A stretch of DNA of 37,955 bases from Candidatus Wallbacteria bacterium (lineage in GTDB: Bacteria > Muiribacteriota > UBA6191 > JACPRK01), in assembly GCA_016213845.1 (NCBI GenBank), contig JACQZN010000086.1, positions 1 through 37,955 of the forward strand, given 5' to 3'. A model generated the notes under the pieces. That model did no database searches. It saw only the letters and a list, made by a program, of their open reading frames with translations, and was not told where the DNA came from. Shown here one piece after another: positions 7,679 to 15,492 of this stretch (the first letter of the stretch is position 1; the number at the start of each line of letters is the position of its first letter). Position numbers and translations under genes: made by a program.

Positions 7679-7717
7679 CGAGTCGAAACTCAGGGACTCA
7701 CGACTCGCTTGTCCCTG
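7679..7717. promoter_or_regulatory. Two interlocking inverted repeats in a divergent promoter region
   Basis: CGAGTCG (7679-7685) pairs with CGACTCG (7701-7707). CAGGGAC (7691-7697) pairs with GTCCCTG (7711-7717). The two 7-bp repeats interlock and lie between the promoters of the STAS gene and the TPR-like gene. They could be operators shared by both, but chance cannot be excluded. Confidence 0.3.
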
Positions 7718-7728
7718 CATTTCGCCGG

Positions 7729-7757
7729 TTCAACCTGGGCCGGAGGCGCTGTAGACT
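7729..7757 (+). promoter_or_regulatory. Promoter of the TPR-like gene
   Basis: TTCAAC (7729-7734) and TAGACT (7752-7757) are 17 bases apart. The -10 hexamer is identical to those at 2463 and 9043. The start codon follows 45 bases later. Confidence 0.5.
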
Positions 7758-7801
7758 GCGGGGCGAGACCGGAACAACTTGAGAGCGAGGCGAGGCTCGT
7801 C

Positions 7802-8974
7802 ATGGGATTCTTCGACTGGTTGTCCAGGCTGTTCCGCCCGGACTCGGACGCTCCACCGACGCCTCGCCCCCCTGCGCTGCCGCGCCAGCAGCGGCGAAAC
7901 AAGACCGCCCCCCACCAGACCAGGCAACCCAGGGGTGCGCGCGCCGCGAGCCGCGGGAGCGCCCTCAGCCCGGAGCCTTCCGGTCCCGTCGAGCAGGCTC
8001 AGCTGGCGCTGACCCGGGCGCTCTCGGAACCAGCCCGGGCAGAGGGCTTCGCGCAGCTCCGCGCGGCCAACGGGCCCGGATCGCCGGCCGAGCAGCTCGG
8101 CTCTTCCTTCGTCCTGCAATTGCTCCCCACCGTGGAGGGCCTGCAGGGCCCGGCTGTCGTGATCGGATACGTCGATCCGGCCGACTGCCCCAGCGCCGTC
8201 CCCGAGATTCTGAAGGGGCGGCATCTCTCGATCCACCTGGAACACGAGGGCAAGCAGCGCCGGCTGATCGTCATGAACGAAAACTCGGGCGAAAGCCTCT
8301 CAGCAGAGCCCGCCGGCCCGGGCGATGGCGGCCTGCCCAAGTTCGCCGAATGCCTGCACGCCGCTGGCGGGCTCCACATCGTCGCGCTCGCCCGGGCCAA
8401 CGAGCCGGTCGTCGTACGCGATGCATGGGAGCGCTCCGGCTCCATCGAACTCACCGGGGACGTTCTCCGCGCCGTCGACGCGCGTCGCCAGGGCCGCACA
8501 GAGGACGCGCTGACCCTGCTCCGCCAAGCAGCATCCGCCGACGACATGCTCGCCGGAGCAAACCGGCTGATGTCCCTGATCCTTCGTGACGACCTGGGCA
8601 AGGGCGACTGCCCCGAGGTACGCGAGCTCCTCGAAACGGAACGCCGGCGGGCGCCCAGGACCGGCATGGCGAAGGGCAGCCTGGGCATCCTGGCCAAGCG
8701 AGCCGACGACTTCGAACAGGCCGCCTCGCTCCTGGAAGCGTCACTGGCCCTGCAGCCCAACGATATCGGCCACCTGATGACCCTCGCCAACGTCTACGTC
8801 TGCCAGGGCGGCGACGACTCGATCGATCGGCTGATCGACATCCTCTCCCGCGTCAACGGCCTCGCCCCCGAGGACGATCGGCTCTCCACCTTCCTCGCCC
8901 GCCTCAAGGCCGAGACCGGCGTCGACCTCGAAATCGCCGTCCGCACCCGGGCCATCGACTGCTCCGTTCACTGA
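7802..8974 (+). CDS. TPR-like protein of unknown function
   Basis: This is a 390-residue protein, predicted cytoplasmic, with no signal peptide. It begins MGFFDWLSRLFRP, a short amphipathic start that could touch the membrane. A Pro/Arg-rich low-complexity linker (about 15-75) follows. Residues 76-235 form a mixed domain I cannot assign. Residues 240-380 contain helical repeats with TPR character (AVDARRQGRTEDALTLLRQA; KRADDFEQAASLLEASLALQ). The ATG at 7802 is chosen because GAGG motifs precede it and the upstream extension crosses a promoter. It stands alone between a divergent STAS gene and trpB. The TPR assignment is from pattern only. Confidence 0.7.
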   Translation: MGFFDWLSRLFRPDSDAPPTPRPPALPRQQRRNKTAPHQTRQPRGARAASRGSALSPEPSGPVEQAQLALTRALSEPARAEGFAQLRAANGPGSPAEQLGSSFVLQLLPTVEGLQGPAVVIGYVDPADCPSAVPEILKGRHLSIHLEHEGKQRRLIVMNENSGESLSAEPAGPGDGGLPKFAECLHAAGGLHIVALARANEPVVVRDAWERSGSIELTGDVLRAVDARRQGRTEDALTLLRQAASADDMLAGANRLMSLILRDDLGKGDCPEVRELLETERRRAPRTGMAKGSLGILAKRADDFEQAASLLEASLALQPNDIGHLMTLANVYVCQGGDDSIDRLIDILSRVNGLAPEDDRLSTFLARLKAETGVDLEIAVRTRAIDCSVH

Positions 8975-8988
8975 ACTCCCGCCCTCCC

Positions 8989-9012
8989 GCTCATCCTGAG
9001 CTTGTCGAAGGA
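8989..9012 (+). repeat. CCTGAGCTTGTCGA interspersed repeat, copy 2
   Basis: The core lies at 8995-9008, within TCATCCTGAGCTTGTCGAAG. It sits between the TPR-like gene and trpB, about 45 bases before the trpB start. It matches the copies at 4225 and 34194 with one C/T difference. Confidence 0.65.
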
Positions 9013-9042
9013 CCTCTGCCGCCTGAGCACGCGGTGCTCTGC

Positions 9043-9048
9043 TAGACT
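9043..9048 (+). promoter_or_regulatory. -10 box of the trp operon
   Basis: TAGACT is preceded by TG at the extended -10 position (TGCTAGACT, 9040-9048). There is no good -35. The GTG start of trpB lies 7 bases after the box, so the transcript should be leaderless, with no room for a trp attenuator. Confidence 0.45.
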
Positions 9049-9055
9049 GCGGCGC

Positions 9056-10303
9056 GTGAACGCCTCATCTGCATCCGAAGAATTTCTCCCCGACAGCCGC
9101 GGTTACTTCGGTCGCTTCGGCGGGCGCTTCGTCCCTGAGACGCTGATGACCGCCGTCACGGAGCTGACCGCGGCCTACGAGCGTCTGGGACAGGAAGCCT
9201 CCTTCTGCGCCGAGTTCGAGCGGCTGCTGCGGGACTATGTCGGTCGTCCCACCCCGCTCTACTTCGCCGGGCGGCTCTCGGCCCACGTGAATCCGGGCAT
9301 CAAGATCTACCTGAAGCGCGAAGACCTCTGCCACACAGGCGCGCACAAGATCAACAACGCGCTCGGACAGGCGCTCCTGGCCAAGCGGCTCGGCAAGCGC
9401 CGAATCGTCGCCGAGACCGGCGCCGGTCAGCACGGGGTCGCCAGCGCCACGGTCGCCTCCATGCTCGGCCTGGAGTGTCGCGTCTACATGGGCACGGAGG
9501 ACATGGAGCGCCAGGCGCCCAACGTCTTCCGCATGCGGCTCCTGGGCGCCGAGGTCGTGCCGGTCGACACCGGCAGCCGGACGCTCAAGGACGCCATCAA
9601 CGAGGCGATCCGCGACTGGATCACGAACCTCGACTCGACACACTACTTGCTGGGCAGCGTTCTGGGCCCGCATCCATATCCGGTGATGGTACGGGACTTC
9701 CAGTCCGTCATTGGCAGCGAGGCGCGCCGCCAGATCATGGAGGCAGCCGGCCGCCTGCCGGACTGGATCGTCGCTTGCGTCGGCGGAGGAAGCAACTCCA
9801 TTGGAATCTTCCACGCCTTCCTCGAGGCCTCCTCGGTGCGGTTGACCGGCGTCGAGGCCGGTGGGCGCGGCCTGGCCACCGGTCTGCACGCAGCGCGCTT
9901 CGCAGGCGGCTCCCCCGGCGTTCTGCACGGCTGCCTGTCGTGGGTGCTGCAGGACGAGGAAGGCCACATCCGGCCGACCCACTCCGTCAGCGCAGGGCTC
10001 GACTATCCAGCCATCGGCCCGGAGCACGCCTACTACCAGGAGCGCGGCCGCATCGACTACGCCACGGCCACCGACCAGGAGGCGCTGGCGGCCTTCGACA
10101 CGCTCGCCAGACTTGAGGGCATCCTCCCGGCGCTCGAGAGCAGCCACGCGGTCGCCCACGTCCTGGACGCCGGCCGCCGGCTGCCGGCCGGCTCCGTCGT
10201 CGTCATCAACCTCTCCGGCCGTGGCGACAAGGACCTTTCGACGGTGGCGACCGAAAAGGGCCTCTCGCCGGCCGTCGCCTCGGGCGGCGGCGCCACGCAG
10301 TGA
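9056..10303 (+). CDS. trpB: Tryptophan synthase beta chain
   Basis: TrpB condenses indole with serine to make tryptophan, using PLP. The 415-residue protein has the full signature: GGRFVPETL near the start, CHTGAHKINNALGQ with the PLP lysine (Lys98), the catalytic-glutamate region AETGAGQHGVA (Glu120) and the phosphate-binding GGGSNSIG (243-250). It belongs to the TrpB1 class that pairs with TrpA, which follows directly. The GTG at 9056 is chosen because the upstream frame runs back into an interspersed repeat and the family starts near GYFGRFGGRF. The stop overlaps the trpA GTG by four bases. Other trp genes are absent from the window. Confidence 0.97.
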   Translation: MNASSASEEFLPDSRGYFGRFGGRFVPETLMTAVTELTAAYERLGQEASFCAEFERLLRDYVGRPTPLYFAGRLSAHVNPGIKIYLKREDLCHTGAHKINNALGQALLAKRLGKRRIVAETGAGQHGVASATVASMLGLECRVYMGTEDMERQAPNVFRMRLLGAEVVPVDTGSRTLKDAINEAIRDWITNLDSTHYLLGSVLGPHPYPVMVRDFQSVIGSEARRQIMEAAGRLPDWIVACVGGGSNSIGIFHAFLEASSVRLTGVEAGGRGLATGLHAARFAGGSPGVLHGCLSWVLQDEEGHIRPTHSVSAGLDYPAIGPEHAYYQERGRIDYATATDQEALAAFDTLARLEGILPALESSHAVAHVLDAGRRLPAGSVVVINLSGRGDKDLSTVATEKGLSPAVASGGGATQ

Positions 10304-11109
10304 GCCGCCTCACCGACACGCTCCGCGCGGCAGTAGCCAAGGGCGATCGGGCCTTCATCCCGTTCCTGCCGGCTGGCTACCCTGACCTGGTAACGAGCGA
10401 GCGGGCGCTGGTCGCCATGGCCGACGCCGGCGCCGACGCCGTCGAGATCGGCGTCCCTTACGCCGATTCGCTGGCCGACGGTCCGGTCGTGCAGGGGGCC
10501 TATCACCAGGCGCTGGCGCGCGGTGCCACGCTCGAGGCCACGCTTGCGCTGGTGCGGCGCCTCTCGTCCGCGGGGTTCCCGCCCATCGTTCTGATGGTCG
10601 CCTACAACGTGATCTTCCGCGTCGGGCTGGAGCGTTTCTCTGCGATGGCCCGCGAGGCCGGGGCCGCTGCGATCTTGCCGCCGGACCTGCCGGTCGAGGA
10701 ATCGTGCGGGCTGGCGGGGGCGCTGGCCGCACATGAGCTCGACGGCATCCGGCTGGTGGCGCCCACCACGACGGCCGCCCGACTGGGGTCCGTGCTGCAA
10801 GGGGCGACGGGCTTCGTCTACTACATCTCTCGCAAGGGCGTGACCGGCGTACGTCAGGCGCTTGCACCGGACCTGGAGGCGGGCGTGACACAGCTCCGGG
10901 CAGCCACCCCCTTGCCAGTCGCCGTCGGCTTCGGCATCTCCACGCCAGCGCAGGCCTCCGCCGTTGGCCGCATAGCCGACGCGGTGATCATCGGCAGCGC
11001 GCTGCTCCAGGCCCTCGAGGGCGGCGTCGAGCCGTGCGCCGCGCTCGCTTCGGAGCTCCAGACGGCGCTACGAGGCCTTGGACCGCTCGCTCCGCCCCCT
11101 TCACCATGA
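10300..11109 (+). CDS. trpA: Tryptophan synthase alpha chain
   Basis: TrpA cleaves indole-3-glycerol phosphate and channels indole to TrpB. This is a TIM barrel of 269 residues, the normal length. The two catalytic acids are present: Glu in AVEIGVPYAD and Asp in LADGP. DSLADGP carries Ser where most homologues have Pro. Loop 6 (PTTTAARL) and the phosphate-binding GFGIS and IIGSAL motifs are intact. The GTG start overlaps the trpB stop, and its own stop overlaps the polA ATG, both as four-base overlaps, so translation is coupled. Confidence 0.96.
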   Translation: MSRLTDTLRAAVAKGDRAFIPFLPAGYPDLVTSERALVAMADAGADAVEIGVPYADSLADGPVVQGAYHQALARGATLEATLALVRRLSSAGFPPIVLMVAYNVIFRVGLERFSAMAREAGAAAILPPDLPVEESCGLAGALAAHELDGIRLVAPTTTAARLGSVLQGATGFVYYISRKGVTGVRQALAPDLEAGVTQLRAATPLPVAVGFGISTPAQASAVGRIADAVIIGSALLQALEGGVEPCAALASELQTALRGLGPLAPPPSP

Positions 11110-13793
11110 GCCGGGTCTTCCTCATAGACGGCTACTCGCTGCTGTATCGCGCCCACTACGCGCTGATCAACTCGCCACTGATCACCAGCAAGGGCTTCAA
11201 CACCAGCGGGCTCTTCGGCTTCATCAACATGCTCTTCACGCTCTTCGAGCGTGAGCAGCCCGAGTACGTCGCCGTCGCCTTCGACAAGGGCGAGAAGACC
11301 TTCCGAAACGACCTCTATCCCGAGTACAAGGGGACGCGCCAGAAGACGCCGGACGAGCTGATCGCGCAGTTCCCATACGCGCGCGACATCGTCCGCGCCA
11401 TGAACCTCCCGGCCGTGGAGATCGAGGGCTACGAAGCCGACGACCTCCTCGGAAGCCTGGCCCGCCGCTTCTCCGGTCAGGGCCTGGACGTCGTCATCGT
11501 GACCGGGGACCGCGACTCGCTTCAGCTGGTGACTCCGAACGTGAAGGTGCTGATGACCAAGCGCGGAGTCAGCGAGACAGTGCTCTACGACCCGGAGCGC
11601 GTGCAGCTCGACTTCGGCGTCACCCCCGAGCAGTTCGTCGATCTGAAGGCGCTGCAGGGCGATACCAGCGACAACATCCCGGGCGTTCCCAGCGTCGGCC
11701 CCAAGACGGCAGCCAAGCTGATCGCGGACCACGGCAGCCTCGACGGCGTCTACGCGAACCTCGACAAGGTGAAGGGGAAGCTGCGCGAGAATCTCGAGAA
11801 CAACCGGCACCTGGCCTATCTCTCGCGCGACCTGGCCCGCATCCGCTCGGAGCTGGAGTACCCGCTCGCGCTCGAGGCCTGCCGCCCGGGCACCTACGAC
11901 CGCGAGGCGCTGCGCCGGCTGTTCCTGGAGCTGGAGCTGCGAAAGCTGGCGTCGCTCATCTCACCCGGCGAAACCGGCCCCCAGCCCGCGGCCGCCGACT
12001 ACCGCACCGTGCTCGCGGAGGCCGATTTCGCAGAGCTGCTCGAGGCGCTGGGCCGCGCGCAAACGCTCAGCCTCGACACCGAGACGACCAGCGTCTCGCC
12101 GATGCGGGCCGAGCTCGTCGGCATCAGCCTGGCGACCGAGGAAGGCCGCGCGCACTACATCCCGCTGGCCCACCGCTACCTGGGCGCTCCCGAACAACTG
12201 GAGCGCGCCGCCGTTCTGGAGCGACTGCGGCCGCTCTTGACCGACCCGGCCAAGCGCATCGTGGGACAGAACCTCAAGTACGACGTGATCGTGCTCGCCC
12301 GGCACGGGCTGGACATCGCACCACCGGCCTTCGACACGATGGTCGCCAGCTACGTGCTCGACCCGACCCGTCTGCAGCACAACATGGACGGGCTGGCGCT
12401 GGAGCACCTGGGCGTCAAGTCGCTCCCCTACTCCGAGGTCGTGCCGAAGGACCGGACGTTCGACACCGTGGACGTGGCGCTCGCGACGCGTTACTCGGGC
12501 GAGGATGCGGACCTGGCGCTGCGGCTCACCCGGGTCCTCGGCGCGAAGCTCGAGGAGTCGGGTCTGACGAAGCTCTTCGCCGACGTGGAGATGCCGCTGG
12601 TGCCGGTGCTGGCCCGGATGGAGAGGAACGGGATCGCCATCGACAGCGACTACCTCAGGGACCTGTCGAAGGAGATGCTGGTCGAGATCCGGCAGCTCGA
12701 GTCGACCATCCACGGACTGGCGGGCGAGGAGTTCAACGTCAATTCACCTCAACAGCTCTCTCGAATCCTTTTCGAGAAGATGGGGCTTCCGGTCATCCGC
12801 AAGACGAAGACCGGGACGTCCACCGACGCAGCCGTCCTCGAGGAGCTGGAGAAGGCCCACGGCAGCGAGATCGCGGCTTACATCAACCGCTATCGCCACC
12901 TGGTGAAGCTACGCGGCACCTACGTCGAGGCGCTGCCGCTGCTGGTGCATCCCGAGACCGGCCGCATCCACTCGTCCTTCGGGCAGGTCGTGGCCGCCAC
13001 GGGCCGCCTGTCTTCGAGCGATCCGAATCTGCAGAACATTCCCGTGCGCACGGAGATCGGCAACCGCATCCGCAAGGCCTTCCGGCCCCAGCCGCCCGAC
13101 TGGCTCTTCGTCGGTGCCGACTACAGCCAGATCGAGCTGCGCATCCTCGCTCACGTCACCCAGAGCCAGGTGCTGATGAAGGCGTTCGCCGAGGGCGGCG
13201 ACATCCACACCGAGACCGCCAGCCTCATCTTCGGCGTCCCGGCCGCGCAGGTCGACGCCCCGATGCGCAACCGCGCCAAGGGTATCAACTTCGGCATCAT
13301 CTACGGAATGGGGGCCTTCGGCCTGGCCAACCGCCTCGACATCACGCAGTCCGAGGCCAAGGCCTTCATCGACAGCTACTTCGAGCGCCTCCCCGAGGTG
13401 AAGACGTTCATCGACTCGACCGTGGCGCGCGCCCGCAAGGACGGGTTCGTGACGACGCTTCTGGCGCGCCGGCGCGAGCTGCCCGAGATTCGAAGCTCCA
13501 ACGCCAACCTGCGCGGATTCGCCGAGCGGACGGCCGTCAACACGCCGATCCAGGGGACCGCGGCTGACCTGATCAAGCTGGCGATGATCCGGCTCGACGC
13601 CGAGATGCGCTCGCGCGGGATGCGCTCGCGACTGCTCTTGCAGATCCACGACGAGCTGGTATGCGAATCGCCGCCAGACGAGCTCGAGACGATGTCGGAG
13701 TGCCTCAAGCGCGTGATGGAAGGGGCGCTCGCACTGTCGGTGCCTCTCGTCGCCAACGTGCGGACCGGCGCGGACTGGTCCCAGCTCAAGTGA
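11106..13793 (+). CDS. polA: DNA polymerase I
   Basis: This is an 895-residue replication and repair polymerase with all three domains. Residues 1-280 are the 5'-3' exonuclease (FLIDGYSLLYRAH; AVAFDKGEKTFR; EADDLLGS; VTGDRDSLQL). Residues 300-480 are the 3'-5' exonuclease with intact catalytic residues: DTE (Asp324, Glu326), NLKYD (Asp393) and YxxxD (Tyr463, Asp467), so proofreading is expected. Residues 490-895 are the polymerase with motif A DYSQIELR (Asp672), motif B RNRAKGINFGIIYG (721-734) and motif C QIHDE (His848, Asp849). Coupling to trpA upstream by a four-base overlap is unusual company. The next gene, tsaE, starts on the last base of the stop codon. Confidence 0.98.
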   Translation: MSRVFLIDGYSLLYRAHYALINSPLITSKGFNTSGLFGFINMLFTLFEREQPEYVAVAFDKGEKTFRNDLYPEYKGTRQKTPDELIAQFPYARDIVRAMNLPAVEIEGYEADDLLGSLARRFSGQGLDVVIVTGDRDSLQLVTPNVKVLMTKRGVSETVLYDPERVQLDFGVTPEQFVDLKALQGDTSDNIPGVPSVGPKTAAKLIADHGSLDGVYANLDKVKGKLRENLENNRHLAYLSRDLARIRSELEYPLALEACRPGTYDREALRRLFLELELRKLASLISPGETGPQPAAADYRTVLAEADFAELLEALGRAQTLSLDTETTSVSPMRAELVGISLATEEGRAHYIPLAHRYLGAPEQLERAAVLERLRPLLTDPAKRIVGQNLKYDVIVLARHGLDIAPPAFDTMVASYVLDPTRLQHNMDGLALEHLGVKSLPYSEVVPKDRTFDTVDVALATRYSGEDADLALRLTRVLGAKLEESGLTKLFADVEMPLVPVLARMERNGIAIDSDYLRDLSKEMLVEIRQLESTIHGLAGEEFNVNSPQQLSRILFEKMGLPVIRKTKTGTSTDAAVLEELEKAHGSEIAAYINRYRHLVKLRGTYVEALPLLVHPETGRIHSSFGQVVAATGRLSSSDPNLQNIPVRTEIGNRIRKAFRPQPPDWLFVGADYSQIELRILAHVTQSQVLMKAFAEGGDIHTETASLIFGVPAAQVDAPMRNRAKGINFGIIYGMGAFGLANRLDITQSEAKAFIDSYFERLPEVKTFIDSTVARARKDGFVTTLLARRRELPEIRSSNANLRGFAERTAVNTPIQGTAADLIKLAMIRLDAEMRSRGMRSRLLLQIHDELVCESPPDELETMSECLKRVMEGALALSVPLVANVRTGADWSQLK

Positions 13794-14257
13794 TGGCGGA
13801 GTCCGGGGCCGCACCGGTCCCTGTGCGCGACCTCGAGGAACTGCGGGCGTTCGCCGAAAGCTTCGCCGCTGCGCTTTCACCCGGAGACATCTGGCTGCTC
13901 CGCGGCGAGCTGGGCGCCGGCAAGACCACGCTCGTGCGGGAAGTGTGCAAGGCGCTCGGCGTGCCCGCCACCCGGGTCGTGAGCCCCACCTTCACGCTCG
14001 TGCAGGAATACGAGGGCGGCCGGCTGCCCGTCGTCCACATCGACCTCTATCGGGTCGACCCGGGCAAGGCGCTCGACACTCTCTTCCTGGAGGAGGTCTT
14101 CGAGCGCTCCGACTGCGCCGTCTTCGTCGAATGGCCCGACGTCGCGCTGGGGCTGATTCCCCCGGACGCCCGCGAGCTGGTCATCGAGACCGGCCCAGCC
14201 CCCACGGCCCGTCTGCTGACTCGCCGCCCGTTCAACCCCTCGGGGGTCACCGGATAG
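13793..14257 (+). CDS. tsaE: tRNA threonylcarbamoyladenosine biosynthesis ATPase TsaE
   Basis: TsaE is the ATPase that works with TsaB and TsaD to make t6A37 in tRNAs reading ANN codons. The 154-residue protein has the Walker A motif GELGAGKTT (38-46, Lys44), SPTFTLVQEY and the HIDLYR motif, all typical of the family, followed by FLEEVF and FVEWPD. The start ATG shares its first base with the polA stop (TGATG). It ends with TAG, showing that UAG is an ordinary stop here. No tsaB or tsaD lies nearby. Confidence 0.95.
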   Translation: MAESGAAPVPVRDLEELRAFAESFAAALSPGDIWLLRGELGAGKTTLVREVCKALGVPATRVVSPTFTLVQEYEGGRLPVVHIDLYRVDPGKALDTLFLEEVFERSDCAVFVEWPDVALGLIPPDARELVIETGPAPTARLLTRRPFNPSGVTG

Positions 14258-14270
14258 ATCGGTTTTCCGA

Positions 14271-14299
14271 TTCGCATTCGACGCTTCGCGCCTTAATCT
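14271..14299 (+). promoter_or_regulatory. Promoter of the UbiA-family gene
   Basis: TTCGCA (14271-14276) and TAATCT (14294-14299) are 17 bases apart. The ATG is 9 bases after the -10, again predicting a leaderless message. A small palindrome, ATCGG-TTTT-CCGAT, lies just upstream, near the tsaE stop. Confidence 0.5.
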
Positions 14300-14308
14300 G
14301 CTCTCTGA

Positions 14309-15181
14309 ATGCTGCCCCTACTTTTCGAAGCCGCCCGCCCCAAGCAATGGGTGAAGAACGGGTTCGTCTTCGCTGCGCTCTTCTTCTCGCACAACCTGGG
14401 CGAACCTTCCATGGTGGCGCGCGCCGTGGCAGCCTTCGCTAGCTTCTGCTTGCTCTCCAGCGCGGTCTACTACCTCAACGATCTCTGCGACCTGGACGCT
14501 GACCGCGCCCACCCGACCAAGTGCACCCGGCCGCTGGCAAGTGGCAGACTACCCGTTGTGGTCGGGCGCGCCGTCACGGCGGTCCTTGCCCTCGCGGGCC
14601 TGGGGCTTGCACTGGTTCTGGGAACCACGTTCTTCGCCATCGCAGCCTGCTACCTGGGCCAGAACCTGGCGTACTCACTCTGGCTCAAGCGGGTCGTGAT
14701 CCTCGATGTGATGCTGATCGCTGCCGGCTTCGTGCTGCGAGCCATCGGCGGCGCCGTGGCGCTACCCGTGGCCTTCAGCGGATGGCTGGTGCTCTGCACG
14801 GTCATGCTGGCGCTCTTCCTGGGGTTCACCAAGCGCCGCCAGGAGATCGTGCTGCTGGGCGAAGAGGCCGCGCGCCACCGCGAGACGCTCACCTCCTACA
14901 ACCTCCCCTTCCTCGACCAGATGATCTCGGTGGTGACCGCCTCGACCGTGATGTCCTACGCGCTCTACACGGTCAGCCCCGACGTCGTGAGCAAGTACCG
15001 CACGGAGAACCTCTCCTTCACGCTGCCCTTCGTCCTCTTCGGCATCTTCCGCTATCTCTTCCTCGTCCATGTCCGCAGCGACGGCGACAACCCCACCCGC
15101 GTCGTCCTTGGCGACCGCCCGCTGCAGATCAACATCCTTCTCTGGGCGCTCACTGCCGGCATCATCCTCTACGGAAACTGA
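14309..15181 (+). CDS. UbiA-family prenyltransferase, decaprenyl-phosphate phosphoribosyltransferase-like
   Basis: This is an integral membrane enzyme of 290 residues with about eight hydrophobic segments. RPKQWVKN at the N-terminus and NDLCDLDADRAHPTKCTRP (near 57-75) match the group typified by mycobacterial DPPR synthase (Rv3806c). Those enzymes transfer phosphoribose from PRPP to a polyprenyl phosphate for arabinan and other glycan precursors. The second Asp-rich region of the UbiA fold is represented by YLGQNLAYSLWLKRVVILDVM. Substrate identity is inferred from the family. The gene stands alone behind its own promoter. Its stop is followed within six bases by a tandem GGCTTGAGGCTCGA repeat, and it converges on the leucyl aminopeptidase gene. 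Confidence 0.88.
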   Translation: MLPLLFEAARPKQWVKNGFVFAALFFSHNLGEPSMVARAVAAFASFCLLSSAVYYLNDLCDLDADRAHPTKCTRPLASGRLPVVVGRAVTAVLALAGLGLALVLGTTFFAIAACYLGQNLAYSLWLKRVVILDVMLIAAGFVLRAIGGAVALPVAFSGWLVLCTVMLALFLGFTKRRQEIVLLGEEAARHRETLTSYNLPFLDQMISVVTASTVMSYALYTVSPDVVSKYRTENLSFTLPFVLFGIFRYLFLVHVRSDGDNPTRVVLGDRPLQINILLWALTAGIILYGN

Positions 15182-15186
15182 GGATA

Positions 15187-15224
15187 GGCTTGAGGCTCGA
15201 GGCTTGAGGCTCGAGGCTTGAGGG
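15187..15224 (+). repeat. 14-bp tandem repeat after the UbiA-family gene (GGCTTGAGGCTCGA)
   Basis: There are two full copies (15187-15200, 15201-15214) and a partial one. It starts 5 bases after the stop codon at 15179-15181, in the sense direction. Degenerate relatives continue to about 15280. The 307-base stretch 15182-15488 holds no gene; it is filled by this array, a non-repetitive middle (about 15281-15354), and the opposite-facing array at 15395-15492. Confidence 0.85.
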
Positions 15225-15394
15225 AGCAGGGATCAGGAGTCGGGCGCCGGTGCGTGAGAGGCGAGAATCGAGGCCTGAGGGAGCCTGCCGCCAGGAGAGC
15301 TCCACCGAAGAGGTGCAGCTGCCCCCCCTACTGACTTCTGGCTACTCCCCCCTCCTCACCCCTCAACCCTCACTTCTCAAGCCTCAGGCCTCAC

Positions 15395-15492
15395 GCCTCA
15401 CTTCTCAAGCCTCAAGCCTCACCCCTCGAGCCTCACTTCTCAAGCCTCAAGCCTCACCCCTCGAGCCTCACTTCTCAAGCCTCAAGCCTCAC
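15395..15492 (-). repeat. 35-bp tandem repeat at the 3' end of pepA
   Basis: Copies at 15395-15429 and 15430-15464 are identical 35-mers; a third partial copy (15465-15492) runs into the pepA stop codon. On the minus strand the units read GAGGCTTGAGGCTTGAGAAG followed by GTGAGGCTCGAGGG. This is the same GGCTTGAG theme as after the UbiA-family gene but in the opposite orientation, so the two arrays could pair as one large hairpin between the convergent genes. Confidence 0.85.

Noticed and set aside
9002..9055. Start of trpB at TTG 9002
   Set aside because: That start lies inside an interspersed repeat. The TrpB family begins close to the GYFGRFGGRF motif, which favours GTG 9056.
15395..15492. 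35-bp direct repeats considered as a CRISPR array
   Set aside because: The units are adjacent with no spacers.
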